Shown here in pieces: positions 6,620-8,413 of a stretch of 8,413 bases of DNA (the stretch's first letter is position 1; every line of letters starts with the position of its first letter). Origin of the DNA: Paludibacteraceae bacterium (GTDB lineage Bacteria; Bacteroidota; Bacteroidia; Bacteroidales; Paludibacteraceae). The notes under the pieces are model-generated. The model was not told the origin of the DNA, searched no databases, and was given only the letters and a program-made list of their open reading frames with translations. The position numbers and the translations under genes are program-made. The stretch covers positions 1 through 8,413 of the forward strand of contig CANFFA010000081.1 in assembly GCA_947445425.1 (NCBI GenBank). The letters run 5' to 3'.

Positions 6620-7465
6620 TCAATCAATCATAAAACCACAACTAGCACACAATGGCTCTACCACTTTTCTTTGCAAAAAACCATTTTTAATTCTTTGTGC
6701 TTTTTCAGTTTCGAGAATTGTTGACAAATCCTGTTTATGAATATCACCCAATAACAATTTAGCATCTGCATCCAAACAACAAGGTATAACTTTACCGTCC
6801 GCAAGAATAGCAATATGATCACGTAAGGCATAACATGTTTTCTGGGTCTGCACACCTGGGCGACTGGCATCTGGCCATTCAAAGCGGGGTGCACGGTGCA
6901 AAAAGATATTATCCGTCAACCGCATACCATTTCCTTTTGGTGTATTTGCAAAAACATCCATAGAAAGTTCAAACTTATAGGCAATTCTTTCCAAACAAAG
7001 TGCTATAAAGGGCGCACTTGCCTTATTAGAGATATTCCACAAACGAAGCGATATATAGCTTTTATAAGCATTAGAAACCGCAAAATTAAGCACATTATCG
7101 ATATAAGTCCCCCAATCATCTTTATCGATATTCTCTTCTGCATCGTGTAAAGAAATATTGAATTGGCGAATCGTATGCTTCTGAATAATTGCTTTCTTGT
7201 TTTCCAACAAACTCCCATTGGTCGTGATATTCACATGCAATTTAGCAGCAGCGGCTATTCCCAGTATTTCATCAATTTTAGGGTGTAACATGGGCTCACC
7301 AAGCACATGTAGATAGATATAATCTGTATAAGGTCGTATTTTATCTACAATCACTTCAAAATCCTCAGGCGACATAAACTTATTAGCTCTAGTCGTCTTA
7401 AAACAAAAGCTGCAACTAAAGTTGCAGCGATTCGTAATTTCTATGTATATCTTCTTAAATTTCAA
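6620..7465 (-). CDS. Radical SAM/SPASM-domain protein, substrate unknown
   Basis: A 281-aa enzyme of the radical S-adenosylmethionine superfamily. The N-terminal cluster motif is CNFSCSFC (Cys14, Cys18, Cys21), which would hold the SAM-binding [4Fe-4S] cluster. It is followed by the GEP motif (HVLGEPMLHP, 53-62) and the TTNGSLL strand (81-87). The C-terminal part (about 208-278) is a short SPASM-like domain with Cys211, IPCC (Cys229, Cys230) and CASC (Cys273, Cys276), able to bind one auxiliary cluster. The protein looks like a widespread uncharacterised radical SAM/SPASM family seen in Firmicutes and Bacteroidota, whose reaction I cannot name. The start is TTG at 7465: the preceding in-frame codon is TAA, and the first internal Met (residue 31) lies beyond the essential cysteines. 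It follows the KdsD/KpsF gene by 29 bp on the same strand, so the two are probably cotranscribed. Confidence 0.88.
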   Translation of the reverse strand: MKFKKIYIEITNRCNFSCSFCFKTTRANKFMSPEDFEVIVDKIRPYTDYIYLHVLGEPMLHPKIDEILGIAAAAKLHVNITTNGSLLENKKAIIQKHTIRQFNISLHDAEENIDKDDWGTYIDNVLNFAVSNAYKSYISLRLWNISNKASAPFIALCLERIAYKFELSMDVFANTPKGNGMRLTDNIFLHRAPRFEWPDASRPGVQTQKTCYALRDHIAILADGKVIPCCLDADAKLLLGDIHKQDLSTILETEKAQRIKNGFLQRKVVEPLCASCGFMID

Positions 7466-7494
7466 TTAATTTCTATTTTAATTTTAAATCATGA

Positions 7495-8413
7495 TTATCT
7501 AAAATCAATGATATTATGAATGGAAAGTATCCCAACAACAGAATCATTATCAGAACCTTCCATAACCGTTAAGGTTGTAATTTTATTCAAGTCCATCATC
7601 TCAAGGGCATCACTCAACAACTCATCTTGTGCAATGTATTTAAAACCTTTTGTCATGAAATCAAATGCCGTTAGCTGTTTAAATTCATCATAACGCTGTA
7701 TTGCCCGACGAATATCACCATCGGTAATAATACCGATCGCCTTTTCATCGGCATTATAGACCAAAGTCATACCCAATCGTTTGTTGCTTACTTCGTAAAT
7801 AACATCTTTGAAGAGCGTATGTTCATATACTTTTGGAATATCAACAAACATTTCATCTTTCACGCGGGAAATTAATCTACGACCCAATGCGCCACCGGGA
7901 TGATAGACTGCAAAATTCTCAGCCTTAAATCCCCGCCTTTCCATCAAGCAAACCGTCAGTACATCACCCATAACCAAAGTTGCAGTTGTGGAAGTAGTTG
8001 GCGCCAATCCAAGTGGACAGGCCTCTTTTTCAACACCAACATGCAACACCAACATAGATTCTTTTGCTAAAATGGAGTGTGGATTTCCGGTCATTGCAAT
8101 TATTGAGCATCCAATTTTTTTGATTGGAGCAATAACATTTATAATTTCACTTGTACTTCCACTATTTGAAATAAGAAGTACAATGTCATTTTTATTTACC
8201 ATTCCCAAATCACCATGCATCGCTTCTGCCGCATTGATGAAAATAGTTTCTGTACCAGTAGAAGACAATGAAGAGGCGATTTTATGACCAATAATGCCAG
8301 TTTTACCGACACCCATTATCACCAGCTTTCCTTTACAGCAATAGATAAGCTCAACCACGTGATTTATTGTGGAATCAATTTTATCTGATAATTTTTGTAG
8401 TTCAGCTATTTCA
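7495..8413 (-). CDS. kdsD: Arabinose-5-phosphate isomerase, KdsD/KpsF family (5' end cut by window edge)
   Basis: Interconverts D-ribulose 5-phosphate and D-arabinose 5-phosphate, the first committed step toward Kdo for LPS or capsule. The frame is open from the stop at 7495 to the right edge (305 visible residues), so the true start lies outside; the family is about 310-330 aa. The SIS domain shows GVGKTGIIG, then HGDLGMV, ISNSGSTSEI, EACPLGLAPTTSTTATLVMGD and HPGGALGRRL, including the Lys, Glu and His positions used in catalysis. Two CBS repeats follow: LGMTLVYN...GIITDGDIRRAI and ITTLTVMEG...VVGILSIHNI. Deviations from typical KdsD are INAAEAMHGDLG, where many members read HPAEAxHGDLG, and HNII in place of the terminal HDLL. 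These suggest the KpsF-like branch found in polysaccharide clusters, though the sequence alone does not decide between kdsD and kpsF. GTG at 8358 is internal. Confidence 0.9.
   Translation of the reverse strand, partial: EIAELQKLSDKIDSTINHVVELIYCCKGKLVIMGVGKTGIIGHKIASSLSSTGTETIFINAAEAMHGDLGMVNKNDIVLLISNSGSTSEIINVIAPIKKIGCSIIAMTGNPHSILAKESMLVLHVGVEKEACPLGLAPTTSTTATLVMGDVLTVCLMERRGFKAENFAVYHPGGALGRRLISRVKDEMFVDIPKVYEHTLFKDVIYEVSNKRLGMTLVYNADEKAIGIITDGDIRRAIQRYDEFKQLTAFDFMTKGFKYIAQDELLSDALEMMDLNKITTLTVMEGSDNDSVVGILSIHNIIDFR

Noticed and set aside
7988..8287. 99-codon + strand frame across the isomerase gene
   Set aside because: It lies wholly antisense to the SIS domain, which has intact family motifs; shadow frame.
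8356..8358. GTG as the start of the isomerase gene
   Set aside because: The same frame continues open to the right edge (codons reading EIAELQKLSDKIDSTINH), in keeping with the family's N-terminal helix, so the gene is treated as partial.

Overview
This window looks like a stretch of an AT-rich Bacteroidota chromosome, most likely Bacteroidales or a close relative. The evidence is the phosphate-uptake protein sequences, the near absence of Shine-Dalgarno sites, a tRNA promoter of the Bacteroidota -33/-7 type (TTG, 19 bases, TACTTTTG), and the long Bacteroidota-style PstC. The species cannot be read from the sequence.

Left half, + strand: a high-affinity phosphate uptake operon in the order pstC (15-1202), pstA (1246-2121), pstB (2171-2923), phoU (2993-3658), closed by a strong hairpin terminator at 3687-3727. 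No periplasmic binding protein gene (pstS) is visible; it probably lies left of the window. After the terminator come an OmpR/PhoB-type response regulator (3794-4480) and a membrane histidine kinase of PhoR type (4599-6326). By family and position, PstCAB imports phosphate, PhoU relays transporter status to the kinase, and the kinase phosphorylates the regulator, which would control the pst genes.

Middle: an initiator tRNA-fMet(CAU) gene (6440-6511) with its own promoter and two hairpin terminators behind it (6518-6553 and 6568-6602). The second also serves the convergent genes on the other strand.

Right part, - strand: a CBS-domain arabinose-5-phosphate isomerase of the KdsD/KpsF family (7495-8413, 5' end cut by the window edge), followed 29 bp downstream by a radical SAM/SPASM protein of unknown substrate (6620-7465) with a TTG start. 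This looks like the tail of a Kdo/surface-polysaccharide operon that begins beyond the right edge.

The gene content is largely conventional. The least explained signals lie between genes and inside PstC. The three spacers of the pst operon carry degenerate tandem heptamers (ACTAATC/CACTAAA-like) running up to the next start codon. The spacer before the kinase carries an analogous array of 8-bp units. The first periplasmic loop of PstC contains a shortened, apparently degenerate copy of a PstS-like phosphate-binding fold. I do not see a wholly new system here.
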